A stretch of 64,000 nt of DNA from Benincasa hispida (taxonomy: Eukaryota > Streptophyta > Magnoliopsida > Cucurbitales > Cucurbitaceae). Shown piece after piece: positions 1-10,916 of this stretch (positions are counted from its first letter, which is position 1; each line of letters opens with the position of its first letter). The notes under the pieces are model-generated. The model saw nothing but the letters and a program-made list of their open reading frames with translations, ran no database searches and had not been told where the DNA came from. Made by a program: the position numbers and the translations under genes. The stretch is from NCBI RefSeq assembly GCF_009727055.1, contig NC_052352.1, forward strand, positions 23,163,512 through 23,227,511. Reading direction: 5' to 3'.

Positions 1-1140
1 TTTTTCAATAAAGTTGTTATTGAAATTGTAATCTTGAATCCAATAAACTAAGGTCCTGAGGCTATTTAATGTAGCTTGAACTTTATGTAGTGACATAAAT
101 GTGGATCAAGTTCAAATATGCAGCCAAAATGGTCTATAGTATATGAATAAGGTTAGGCACCTTATTCTGGGGACACTATGGATGCGACCCATTTTGTAGT
201 TAGTACAAACGATGTGATCCTAAATTTTTCATGTGGAGACATGAAAGTGGGGGCATCCTATGTAAAGAGTTCACATAAGACAGAATCATGAAATAGTCAC
301 TTTTTACGTTCTAAACACCGTTTTATGCATAAAACTGACTATTTCGTTAATTGAGGACCTAGGTAACTTAATCTTAATCTTGAGCTAACTATGAACTCTT
401 ATTCATTCGGAATTATCCTTAGATCTGCATAGGTGAGGGCAGCTCATTATCGCTGGCCCAAAAAGCCTCCCATTTCAGGGGTAAGATCAGGTGGATAGTT
501 GGGAACATAGGATGCAAGATGAAATTCACTCCTACCCGTTATAGGGATAGTAGATAGGTTTTCCCTTTAGTACTGAATCCAGGTCTTGAACAAGGGGCCC
601 CACCCTCTCCTTGGGCTCGAGAGGAGTTTGGTTTATAGGTTGGACCTTAAACTAATTGTTCATTAAAGGATCAGTGGAACTTAAGGAAACAAGATGTAAT
701 CTTAGGGGTAAAACAGTTTTATGACCAGCGAGATTACGAACAACCTGTGAAGGATTGCTTACTAATCATAGTTATATCAAATGGACAAAAATATATCTAT
801 AGTGAGGGGAGTGCAACTACGGAACTATAGTGGAATGACCCGTTAGTTAACAAACGTTGATTAGCTCCATCTAAAGAGTTTAGCCAACTAATCTCGGATC
901 GTTGGAGCCCATGATCTATAGGTCATTAGGTTCCCCTACTAGCTCATATGGAATAAACTTAGAACACGTATGATAGAATGATTCAAATTGTTATATTAGG
1001 TGAAAGAGAGAGAAACCGACAAGTATATGTGATATTAGTAGTCGGTTTTCAGTTAAGAGATACAACTTTAATATTTAAATGTGATTTAAATATCAAGAAT
1101 ATGAATACATTCATATTTGGAAGCTTGAAAATAATGGAAA

Positions 1141-1345
1141 TGGTCAAAGATGTAAAAAGTCAAAGAGTTGACTTTTGACTTTGAAAAGTCAAACTTTGAC
1201 CGACCTTATATTCAAATATGATTTGAATTTTGAGAAAATGAATGCAGATTCATGCTCGGGAAGTCAAAATTAGTCAACACGGAAAAATCATAAAAAGTCA
1301 AAATGTTGACTTTTTTGTCAAAGTTTGACTTTGACAAAATGACTA
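1141..1345 (+). promoter_or_regulatory. Cluster of TTGAC/GTCAA boxes in LTR U3 (W-box-like)
   Basis: About a dozen TTGAC cores on the two strands fall in about 200 bases, in two groups (about 1143-1200 and 1259-1345), some 200 bases upstream of the TATA box. TTGAC is the core of the W-box bound by WRKY factors in plants. The cluster is kept in the 3' LTR (about 8645-8850). A role as stress-responsive enhancer is inference; simple internal duplication of a GTCAAA motif could also make it. Confidence 0.5.
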
Positions 1346-1521
1346 TTTTGCCCTCTGACTAAAGTTAGTGGGAAAATCAAAACTTTTGTTTGATAATTCC
1401 ACTAACAAAATAGTGGGCTAGGTGTTGGCTTATAGTGGAGACATTAAGCCCACTTAGATAGTGGATTCTAGGTGTTAGGTTTTTATGAATTGATTTCATA
1501 CATTTTTTGCATGGCTTTTTC

Positions 1522-1529
1522 TATAAATA
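1522..1529 (+). promoter_or_regulatory. TATA box of RLC-1 5' LTR
   Basis: TATAAATA followed by TGGG, kept in the 3' LTR at 9029-9036. The spacing to the LTR end (about 370 bases) fits a U3/R boundary. Confidence 0.6.
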
Positions 1530-1902
1530 TGGGCTTTGAATTTGGATTAAAAACTTTTTCCATTTTTGCAAAAATTAGTTTTCAAAATTGGGCTAAAAAA
1601 TTTAAAAACCCAACCCAAAAAATCTCCATCTTTTTTTCATCTCTTTCTCTCTCTCGGGTTCTTCATCCACCGGGTCCCACAATCCGGTTCTGAATCTAGA
1701 GAATAGTAGGTCAACTCTAGTGGTGGTCCGGAAGAGTTCTGGTCGAGATTCAGTGAGGAAAAGCGATTTTCGGGAGCTTCAAAGGTAATTTTTAATTTAC
1801 TGGGTTTTCCTTCAATTGCATGTTTTTTTTCCTTTAAATTAAAAGCAATTAGAGTGTAATTAGATCTTTTTTTCCGTTACGTATGTCTCGTGTTCCATCA
1901 TG

Positions 1903-1914
1903 TGGTATCAGAGC
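1903..1914 (+). other. Primer-binding site of RLC-1
   Basis: TGGTATCAGAGC begins two bases after the LTR end. This is the standard plant copia primer site, complementary to the 3' end of initiator methionine tRNA, used to start minus-strand DNA synthesis. Confidence 0.93.
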
Positions 1915-2361
1915 ATGCTTTAATTATGCTCAATTGCTTTTGGTGGGTGTTTTTTTCTTTCTATTTAAATGTTGAATGAAATGTGCACTAAAGTGGATTC
2001 ATTATGATTTTGACATTGTTTTTATTTGAATTTCTTGTGGAAATTTATAATTGCTCACATGTTTATGAGCATTAATGTGTGAAAAAGGGTCTGTAAATTT
2101 TTTGGAGTCATTAGAGTTGAAATTAGATTGTAATTTCTTGATTCCGGGAGAGAGGATAACAACAAAATTGAAGGATCTTTTATCACAGACTCGAATTTAC
2201 TCCCAGACCCGAGAAAAGTTCTCCCAGACCCGACTTGAGCAACGGTCCGACCCGGTTTGGAGTAACCCCGTGCGCGTTAGCTGTCAATGAAGCTCTCCGG
2301 TCCATTCCGCGACGCCGATTCTCCGACCGAAGCAGCTTCGTGCGACCCGCCTGCTCGAGCC
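1915..2361 (+). other. Start of RLC-1 untranslated leader
   Basis: Non-coding sequence after the primer site, becoming GC-richer from about 2190 and ending in a run of N. A 71-codon opening at 2075-2290 has no recognisable similarity and I do not call it a gene. Confidence 0.7.
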
Positions 2362-2386
2362 NNNNNNNNNNNNNNNNNNNNNNNNN
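2362..2386. other. Assembly gap (25 N)
   Basis: Exactly 25 N, a placeholder size rather than a measured gap. Sequence to its right is inverted relative to the element. Confidence 0.99.
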
Positions 2387-2389
2387 AGA

Positions 2390-3750
2390 GAGATAAATAA
2401 ATAGACAGTATAGTCTCTATGCATGTCCCCAAAAAGGAATTAAGGTGTCACTTAAGGAAAGCTCATCATTGAGTGAACCTTGTGCAACAAGGTTCTATTT
2501 TCTTCTTTCATAGCATCGTTCTGCTATGGCATAGTTAGATGCAGGAAGAGTTGTGATCTTGATTCCGTATTCTATCATTATAGTTCCTGGAATTCTTAAG
2601 TCCATGGTATCCCCACTCGTAATCTGATCGTTAGGTGTTTAATTGTCTTACCTAACTGTGTTCTCACGACCTCAGCTTATATTCTTTCTGAACTTTCAAA
2701 AGCAATCGATTGGTGATGGCATTAGGTAAAGATATTACCCTATGGCCTTGAAATCATCAATATAAAACAGCATGGAAATATTCATACCCACCTCAAAGGC
2801 TTTAAAATTCATGCGGTCCATAGAAGTCCGAATGGTTACAAGCTCTAAGGATAATTGTGGCTCTCTGAGACTTTTCCAGTTAAAAGATCTTCTTAGTCAT
2901 TATTCTCTCAAGCAATACTACATCGGGGTAAAAAATTGTCTTCTTAATTGATTTTAAAGAGCGAATCCATTCTTTTAACCAATCTCTCATCCTTTTGAGA
3001 TTTATGTGGCCAAGTCTTAAGTGCGCATTAGATACGGCATTAGGTAAGAAACTTTTTTGTCTTTTTATTTCTGAGTTTTTGACTGTTCAACACTCTCCAG
3101 TATTAAGACAAATTTTCTTTAGTTGGCTTAACTTTATATAAGTGTTCAATATAGCAGAACAATTGGAATACCTTTTCTGAAATGAATGCTTTCATTAACT
3201 TCAAAAGATATTTAAAACGTTTGTTCCAATATATATGTGATAGATTATCAAATTCCCGTTCTCATTTAGGAGCATACAAACAATCTTTAAGTATGATATA
3301 TCTATCGTTGAAAACAACCTGCAAAAGTCTCCCATCTGCTTCGGCCCGAGACAATCTCTTTTTGTCGCCATACCTTGAGGGTGATCTCGCTTCTTCAAAG
3401 CTTTTTTTCCATAAACTAGTTTTCTTGAAAGGAAGCAATATGATTAGTGGCTCCTGTAAAACAATCTCTAATATCCAGGTTGAGGTATCAATCTCTACTA
3501 ACCACTGTTCAGTCAACTAGTAAATCATATTTACCATTGTGCTTCTTTCGAGGTAGGGGCCTGAGGACATTCCTTAGGTTATAGACAAATCTCAAGTCAA
3601 TCTATTACTAGTGTTGAAATTCAAGATTTGTTTTCCATGTTGAGTAGTTGTCGCCGTTAAGTTTTTCGAAGCTAATAGTTGAACTAAAGAGTAGTCCATG
3701 CTGAAAGAAAAACATTATCCTTTTAGTAAAACCATTAATTTTTTAAATCC
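2390..3750 (-). pseudogene. Inverted gag start, protease, GAG-pre-integrase and integrase remnant in RLC-1
   Basis: Read on the minus strand from the right: a gag N-terminus with FEKLNG and NYSTWK (about 3700-3600), a jump past the rest of gag, a protease segment with GATNH but no clear catalytic D-S-G (about 3475-3430), the GAG-pre-integrase stretch with HLRLGH-like codons (about 3030), then integrase up to the ERRNRTLL-like region (about 2520-2480), ending at the N gap. Stops and frameshifts occur throughout. All neighbouring parts of RLC-1 read forward. Turned round, this block supplies just the pieces missing between leader and pol. Confidence 0.75.
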
Positions 3751-5540
3751 AATAAAGTTTAGCAAAAACAACTAATAATGTACGCCTTCATTTTTATATT
3801 TTGCAAGCGATATTTCAAATGGTTTAGAATAACCTCGCACCGAGGGCGTGATCGATCTATTCCTCCATTGAATCCAAGACTATCTTTGAACCTAGATATT
3901 ATCACCAGATAACTCTTATCCTATAGTAACTCAGTTATTGCTTACCTTTGGGTCAATAACTTACCTAACACTTAGTATATCTTGTAAGTGGTGACCCTTT
4001 GCCATTTTGAATCCACCTTTTAGAAAAAATCAAATTCCATTTTACAGTTGCAGAGGGCCCCCCCTTCTTATCCCCGAGGCTTGGAAAGAACAGAGAATTT
4101 GAAAACGGGAACCTGAGAGGACCCGTATCAATTTTCTAGAGTTCCGGAGTTCCGAATCCTATAACACAACCCAACCTGCCGATTGGTAACGGTCCGCTCC
4201 AGGGGGGGGGGGGGAAGGCAGATAGCAGGTTGCATTATAGGAATCCTCACACGTAGCGACCTAATGGATAGATCGTTAGGAATGTGTTGACACACGTTCC
4301 TTCTCCAGCTTACGATATAGTAACAACTTCCCCTATTTACCTTGGTATTGACGCATGCCAAATACTCTTTGAATGGAGTCTGCTCCAGAACGAGGCCCCA
4401 ATGCCAAGCATGAATCTTACGGTGTGAACTCTTAGGGATGCTAGGGCTAAAAGTACATTACTTCTCTCATCCAGCTGAAGTAGTTCATAAATGTTTAAGG
4501 TATAAAATACTTAGCGATACATTTCGGTTAACTAAACATATCCTCAAGTCTAGGTAATTCGTCCGAGTATAACTTTTATACTGGATTTTTAACCTACGAT
4601 GTCTAGGTGATAAACAAATTTTATTACCTCACACCGCTCACGCATGCTCATAAACCGGTTTAAACCTAACTCAGACGCCGGCTCGATCTCAGGTAGTAGA
4701 GTGTTTCTTAAACCGTCATTATTAAAACACTTCACCCTTAGTCATCTTATCTGAACTTTTTGCAAGATCTTGTCGGGTGAGTTTTCTTGTAAACTTCGGT
4801 TTTTACAAGATATCGACATCTATTTTCTATGAAAATTGGGATTGCTACGATGGTACTAAGTGAGCATGCACAATCTTATCTTTTATAGATTTTAGAAGTC
4901 TAGGTTATTTTTATAACAATTATAACCCTAGAGCATTCATCTATAACATGCTTCTTTCAATCAAACATGCTTTAAATATAAACTCATATTAAAACTAAGC
5001 AATCGCATAGTATATATTTTTATTAACACTTATAAGATATATCAAATGCATTTCAACATGATTTTCCTATGGTGGGGTTTTAAAACTATATGGCATACTA
5101 TATGCACACAAATCAAACCAACATTATACATCACCATTCATAATATGTAAACAACTACACTAAAGTGGATCGATTTTGATCATTAAAACAAACAAATAAC
5201 TAATTTATTAACCACAAATCAGCAACCAGCTTCCTGGAATCGGCTTCAAAATACTTTGAACCATCTTGAACGCTCAGAAATCAAATCGAACCCGGCCCAA
5301 AAAACACCAAAAACCAAGTTGAACCGATCAAACCGGCTCAACCAGCGTCAAACGAAACGCGGTCCAAGACTCGTTTGGGACGAGGCTGGTTCACGCTACT
5401 GGCTCAGTCAACAGAGGCGTCGGGCCAAGGCGGGGCGGGTTGAATGGAACACTAACGGGTCGTGGAGTGACGAAGGCGCGCGAGGCCTGCTTTCGAAACA
5501 GGTTGGAGCGTGAAACGGATCGGACGGAAATCGCGATAAG
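3751..5540 (-). other. Inverted copia leader within RLC-1
   Basis: Non-coding sequence resembling the leaders at 10917-12980, 37503-38732 and 60619-62911, in minus orientation here. It includes a 13-base G run at 4202-4214 and a GC-rich stretch at about 5280-5530, whose 85-codon opening I regard as chance. Its right edge is near 5540, where forward pol codons begin. The homology is weaker than between the other leaders. Confidence 0.6.
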
Positions 5541-7329
5541 AAGTCATCAACCTCACAGTAGACTAGTATTGAATGAAATTTCCAAAGACGCTACAGATAG
5601 AACTAGTTCATCTACTAAAGTAATAGATAAAACTAGTATATCTGGTCAGTCACATCCTTCTCAAGAGTTGAGAATGCCTCGACGTAGTGGGAGGGTTTTT
5701 CATCAGCCTGATCGTTACTTGGGTTTAACAGAAACACAAGTCGTCATACCTGATGACGGCATAGAGGATCCATTGACCTATAAACAAGCGATGAAAGATG
5801 TAGACCGTGATCAGTAGGTCAAAGCCATGGACCTCAAAATGGAGTCTATGTACTTCAATTTTGTCTGGAAACTTGTAGATCAACCAAATGATGTAAAACC
5901 AATTGGTTGTAAGTGGATCTACAAGAGAAAATGAGACCAAGCCAATAAAGTACAGACTCTTAAGGCTCGACTTGTGGCAAAGGGTTATACCCAGAGAGAG
6001 GGAGTGGACTATGAAGAAACTTTTTCTCCCGTTGCCATGCTTAAGTCGATTAGAATACTCTTATCCATTGCCATCTTTTATGACTATGAAATTTGGCAGA
6101 TGGATGTCAAGACAGCCTTTCTAAACAACAATCTTGAGGAGAGTATCTATATGGCTCAATCAGAGGAGTTTATTGCACAGGGACAAGAACAAAAGGTTTG
6201 TAAGATTCAAAAATCCATTTATGGATTGAAACAAGCTTCTAGATCTTGGAATATAAGATGATACTGCGATCAAATCTTATGGCTTTGTACAGAATGTTGA
6301 CGAGCCTTGTGTTTACAAGAAGATCGTCAATTCTACTATAACGTTCTTAGTTTTATATGTTAACGATATTCTACTCATTGGGAATGAAGTAGGTTATCTA
6401 ACTGACATCAAGAAGTGGCTAGCAACGCAGTTCCAAATGAAAGATTTAGGAAATGCGCAGTATGTTCTCGGGATTCAGATTAGTCGGAACCGTAAGAACA
6501 GAACACTAGTCATATCTCAAGCAACTTATATAGACAAAATATTGTCTAGGTATAAGATGCAGAATTCCAAAAGAGGTCTGTTACCTTACAGATATGGAAT
6601 TCATTTTTCAAAGGATCAATATCCTAAGACACCTCAAGAGGTTGAGGATATGAGATGCATTCCCTATGCTTTCGCAGTAGGGAGCCTGATGTATGCAATG
6701 TTATGTACTAGACCTGACATATGCTACGTAGTAGGGATAATCAGTAGGTATCAGTCCAATCCTGGATATGATCATTGGACTACCGTTAAAAATATCCTCA
6801 AGTATCTTAGAAGAACGAGGAACTATATGCTCATGTTGGTACTAAGGATTTGATCCTTACTGGATACACTGACTCTAATTTTCAAACCGATAAAGATGCA
6901 AGAAAATCTATATCGGGATCAGTGTTCATTCTGAATGGAGGAGTAGTAGTGTGGAGAAGTGTGAAACAAAACTGTATTGCGGACTTCACAATGGAAGCTG
7001 AATACGTAGCTGCATGCGAAGCAGCAAAGGAAGCAGTATGGTTGAGGAAATTCATGACAGATTTGGAAGTCGTTCCAAATATGCATCTGCCTATCACCCT
7101 ATATTGTGATAATAGTGGTGCAGTTGTAAATTCAAGAGAACCAAGAAGCCATAAGCGCAGCAAGCATGTTCAGCGCAAATACTATCTGATCCGGGAGATT
7201 GTACATCATGGAGATGTTGTAGTAACCCAGATATCTTCTGAGCAAAACATTGCTGATCCTTTTACAAAGGCCTTCACGGCTAAAGTGTTTGAAGGTTACC
7301 TACAGAGTCTAGGTCTACGAAGTTTGTAA
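5541..7329 (+). pseudogene. pol of RLC-1: integrase C-terminus, RT and RNase H
   Basis: Starts in the linker after integrase (HSRLVLNE), then RT with [10 protein letters not shown] (about 5970), DVKTAFLN (about 6105) and [11 protein letters not shown] (about 6220). A frameshift follows at about 6260. The RT catalytic box reads YVND at 6356-6367 instead of YVDD. RNase H (about 6850-7329) keeps its acidic set in GYTDS, MEAEY and CDNSG and is one open frame of about 159 codons, the least damaged part. Stops fall at 5816 and 5932. The protein would copy element RNA into DNA and degrade the RNA strand; as read it cannot, because of the breaks and the changed catalytic Asp. Confidence 0.9.
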
Positions 7330-7445
7330 ACTAGGACAAGTGGGAGAACTTTTGGGTATATGCCCTAGTTTATTGTACTCATATGTTTCTTACTTAAATT
7401 CAACATTGTGATACTCCACTAGGAGTTTTAGTCCAAGTGGGAGTT
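7330..7445 (+). other. Doubled polypurine tract before the 3' LTR
   Basis: GGACAAGTGGGAGA at 7334-7347, a spacer containing TATGCCCTAGTTTATTGT, then GTCCAAGTGGGAGTT directly before the LTR at 7446. The second tract is in the position that primes plus-strand synthesis. The same two-tract arrangement occurs in RLC-3, RLC-5 and RLC-7. Confidence 0.75.
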
Positions 7446-9411
7446 TGTTGGATTTTTGTTCGACTAAAACTCGTAGTTTGTAAATTAATAAACATATTCT
7501 ATTTTATTTTTCGATAAAGTTGTTATTGAAATTGTAATCTTGAATCCAATAAACTAAGGTCCTGAGGCTATTTAATGTAGTTTGAACTTTATATAGTGAC
7601 ATAAATGTGGATCAAGTTCAAATATGTAGCCAAAATGGTCTATAGTATATGAATAAGGTTGGGCGCCTTATTTCACACTATGGATATGACCCACTTTGTA
7701 GTTAGTACAAATGATGTGATTCTGAATCGTTCATATAGAGATATGTGAGTGGGGGCATTCTATGCAATGAGTTTGCATAAGACTAAACCATGAAATAGTC
7801 ACTTTTTACATTCTAAATGTCGTTTTATGTATAAAACTGACTATTTCGTTAATTGATGACCTAGATAACTTAATATTAATCCTGAGCTAACTATGAACTC
7901 CTGTTCACTCGGAATTATCCTTAGATCTACATAGGTGAGAGTAGCTCATTATCGCTGGCCCAATAAGCCTCCCATTTTAGCGGTAAGATTGGGTGGATAG
8001 TTGGGAACATAGGGTGCAAGACGAAATTCACTCCTACCCATTATAGGGATAGTAGATATGTTGTTCCCTTTAGTACTGAATCCAGGTCTTGAACAAGGCG
8101 CCCCACCCTCTCCTTGATCCGAGAGAGGTTCATTTTATAGATTGGACCTTAAACCAATTGTTCATTAGAGGATTACTGGAACTTAAGGAACAAGATGTAG
8201 TCTTGGGGGTAAAATGGTTTTTATGACCCAGCCAAGATTACGAATAACCTGTGAAGAATTAGCTTACTAATCATGGTTATATCAAATGGACAAAAATATA
8301 TCTATAGTGAGGAGAGTGCAACTACGGGACTATAGTGGAATGACCAGTTAGTTAATGAATGTTGATTAGGTTCGTCTAAAAGAGTTTTAGCCAGCTAATC
8401 TTGGATCGTTGGAGCCCATGATCTATAGGTCCATTAGGTTTCCCTACTAGCTCATATGGAATAAACTTAGAATAGTATGATAGAATGATTCGAATTGTTC
8501 AAATTAGGTGAAGAGAGAGAAACCGACAAGTATATGTAATATAGTAGTCGGTTTTCAGTTTAGAGATACAACTTTAATATTTAAATGTGATTTAAATATC
8601 AAGAATATGAATACGTTCATATTTGGAAGCTTGGAAATAATGGAAATGGTCAAAGATGTAAAAAGTCAAAGAGTTGACTTTTGACTTTGAAAAGTCAAAC
8701 TTTGACCAACCTTATATTCAAATGTGATTTGAATTTCGAGAAAATGAATGCGGATTCATGCTCCGGAGGTCAAAATTAGTCAACACGAAAAAATCATAAA
8801 AAGTCAAAATGTTGACTTTTTGGTCAAAGTTTGACTTTGACAAAATGACTATTTTGCCCTTTGACTAAAGTTAATGGGAAAATCTAAACTTTTGTTGGAT
8901 AATTCCACTAACAAAATAGTGGACTAGGTGTTGGCTTATAGTGGAGACATTAAGCCCACTTAGATAGTGGATTCTAGGTGTTGGGTTTTTATGAATTGAT
9001 TTCATGCATTTTTTGCATGGCCTTTTTTTATAAATATGGGCTTTGAATTTGGATTAAAAACTTTTTCTATTTTTGCAAAAATTAATTTTCAAAATTGGGC
9101 TGAAAAAATTAATAACCCAACCCAAAAAATCTCCATCTTTTTTCCATCTCTTTCTCTCTCTCGGGTTCTTCATCCACCGGGTCCTACCATCCGGTTCTTA
9201 GTCCAGAGGATATTAAATCAACTTTTGTGGTGGTCCGAAAGAGTTCGGATCGAGATTCAGCGAGGAAAAGCATTTTTCGGGAGCTTCAAAGGTAATTTTT
9301 AATTTACTGTTTATTCCTTCAATTGCATGTTTTTTTTTTCCTTTAAATTAAAAGCAATTAGAGTGTAATTATATCTTTTTTTTTCTGCTGTGTATGTCTC
9401 GTGTTCCATCA
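7446..9411 (+). repeat. 3' LTR of RLC-1 (family A)
   Basis: 1966 bases from TGTTGGATTT to TTCCATCA. It repeats the 5' LTR including the TTGAC clusters (about 8645-8850) and TATA box (9029-9036). The next five bases, CCCTT, are the predicted target duplication; its partner lies left of the window. Confidence 0.93.
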
Positions 9412-10895
9412 CCCTTTGCTATAAGTGTAGCTTTGAAAATCTTAACCTTTCCAGCTACATCTCTCTTTCTTTTATAGATCTATTTGCACTCTATGGGTTT
9501 TACCCCTTCAGGTGGATTTACAAGATCCCATACTGAATTGGAGTACATAGATTCCATTTTTCAGGTCCACGGCTTTGACCCATTGGTCCTTCTAAATCAT
9601 TTATTGCCTGTTTATAGGACAATGGATCCTCAATACCATCATCTGGAATGACAACCTAAGTTTTAGTTAAACCCAAGTTACAAACAGGTTGTATCACAAC
9701 CTCACTACGTCGAGACATTCTCAATGATTGAGAAGGACGAGACTTTCCTGAAGTGCTAGTTTTTTCATTAATTCTTGATGAAGGACTAGCTGCATCAACA
9801 ACCCTTGTTGATTCTTCAGTACCTTCACTTAATACTATTTACCTTCGTGGTTTATGATCTCTCATGTGGTCTTCCTAAAAAAAATGTAGCGTTTGTTGAT
9901 ACAAACACCTTATTTTCTTGAGGGTCATAAACCAAACCACCTCTCCTTTCCTTACGATAACCAACAAATTAACATAATCTTGAACGAGGTTTCAACTTCT
10001 TAGGATTTGTCACTAACACATGTGCATGAAAACCCATATAATAAAGTAACGTAAACTTAGTTTACGCCCCCTCCATAACTCGAAAAGCGTTTCAGAAATA
10101 CTCTTTAAGGAAATATTGTTCAAGATTTGGATTAAAGTCTCTACTGCATACCCCCAAAACGAATTAGGCAATTGAGCATAGCTCATCATAGAATGAACCA
10201 TATCTAATAAGGTTCTATTTCTCCTTTATGATACACCATTCTGCTGAGGTGTACCAGGTGCTAAGAGTTGGGATTGAATTCCATCATATAGTCTTGGAAT
10301 TCTAAACCATGTACTCTCTACTCCGATCAGATCAAAATGTTTTAATTGTTTTACCTAATAGGTTTTCAACTTCAACCTTATACTTTTTGAATTTTTCAAA
10401 GGCTTCAGACTTATGTTCCATTAGGTATAAGTAACCATACCTTGAATATCATTTATGAAAGATATGAAGTATTTGTACCCTCCTCTAGCCTTTACATTCA
10501 TTGGACCACAAAGATCCAAATGTATGAGATCTAAGGGTTCTTTGACTCTATAACCTTTTCCACTAAGGTCTTTTAGTCATTTTTCCTTCAAGACAAGATT
10601 TAAAGGAGGTAATGAATCATCTTATAATTTATTTAGAAGTCCAATCTTTACCAATCTCTAGATCCTATCTAGATTTATGTGGCCTAATCTCAAATGTTAA
10701 AAATACATATTATTGTTACTTGGAGAAATTCTTCGCCTTTTTATTTAAGTAATAGCAGTTTTAAACATCTAATGATTCAAAAGTTCTTTTGATTCATTTG
10801 GTCTTAATACATATAAGTTGTCTTCTAGTTTAGTTGAACAAATAGTTACACCATTTTTCATAATGAACGCTTCATTTGAATTAAAAGAAACATAG
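9412..10895 (-). pseudogene. RLC-2: minus-strand copia pol fragment (GAG-pre-integrase, integrase, RT start)
   Basis: On the minus strand: end of protease (about 10870), GAG-pre-integrase with HLRLGHINL (about 10690), first integrase Asp in HLDLCGP (about 10515), the glutamate region with GTPQQNGV (about 10245) and RRNRTLLDM, a 62-codon open piece at 10013-10201, and RT up to a segment reading KATLIAKG at the boundary. Many stops and frameshifts. The left edge is cut exactly by the RLC-1 LTR, so RLC-1 inserted here and the rest of RT should lie left of the window. Confidence 0.88.
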
Positions 10896-10916
10896 TATGA
10901 TTATTTAATTAAACAG

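Larger units (their letters stand above)
1..1900 (+). repeat. 5' LTR of RLC-1 (LTR family A)
   Basis: Direct repeat of 7507-9411. It ends in TTCCATCA directly before the primer-binding site, giving the usual CA terminus. A dense group of TTGAC boxes lies at 1141-1345 and a TATAAATA box at 1522, so transcription probably starts near 1550. The tail is pyrimidine-rich (1620-1670). Short ORFs inside it are chance openings. Confidence 0.93.
1..9411 (+). mobile_element. RLC-1, Ty1/copia LTR retrotransposon, 5' edge outside window
   Basis: Two long direct repeats (1-1900 and 7446-9411) bracket a primer-binding site, a leader, gag/pol debris and a polypurine tract in copia order (integrase before RT and RNase H). 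Position 1 aligns with 7507 of the 3' LTR, so about 61 bases of the 5' LTR lie outside the window. The LTRs are roughly 90% alike by eye, which suggests an old insertion. The middle (2362 to about 5540) reads on the opposite strand, probably an inversion or assembly error. The element interrupts RLC-2: at 9412 the minus-strand pol of RLC-2 starts abruptly. The Angela/Tork-like assignment is from pol style and LTR ends. Confidence 0.9.

Noticed and set aside
3182..3520. 112-codon plus-strand open frame
   Set aside because: It is the antisense of the inverted protease and gag remnant.
4202..4214. 13-base G run as possible G-quadruplex or switch
   Set aside because: A single homopolymer next to a doubtful assembly block; more likely sequencing noise or slippage.
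5256..5513. 85-codon GC-rich open frame
   Set aside because: It lies in a leader region, has no recognisable similarity, and the high GC lowers stop frequency.
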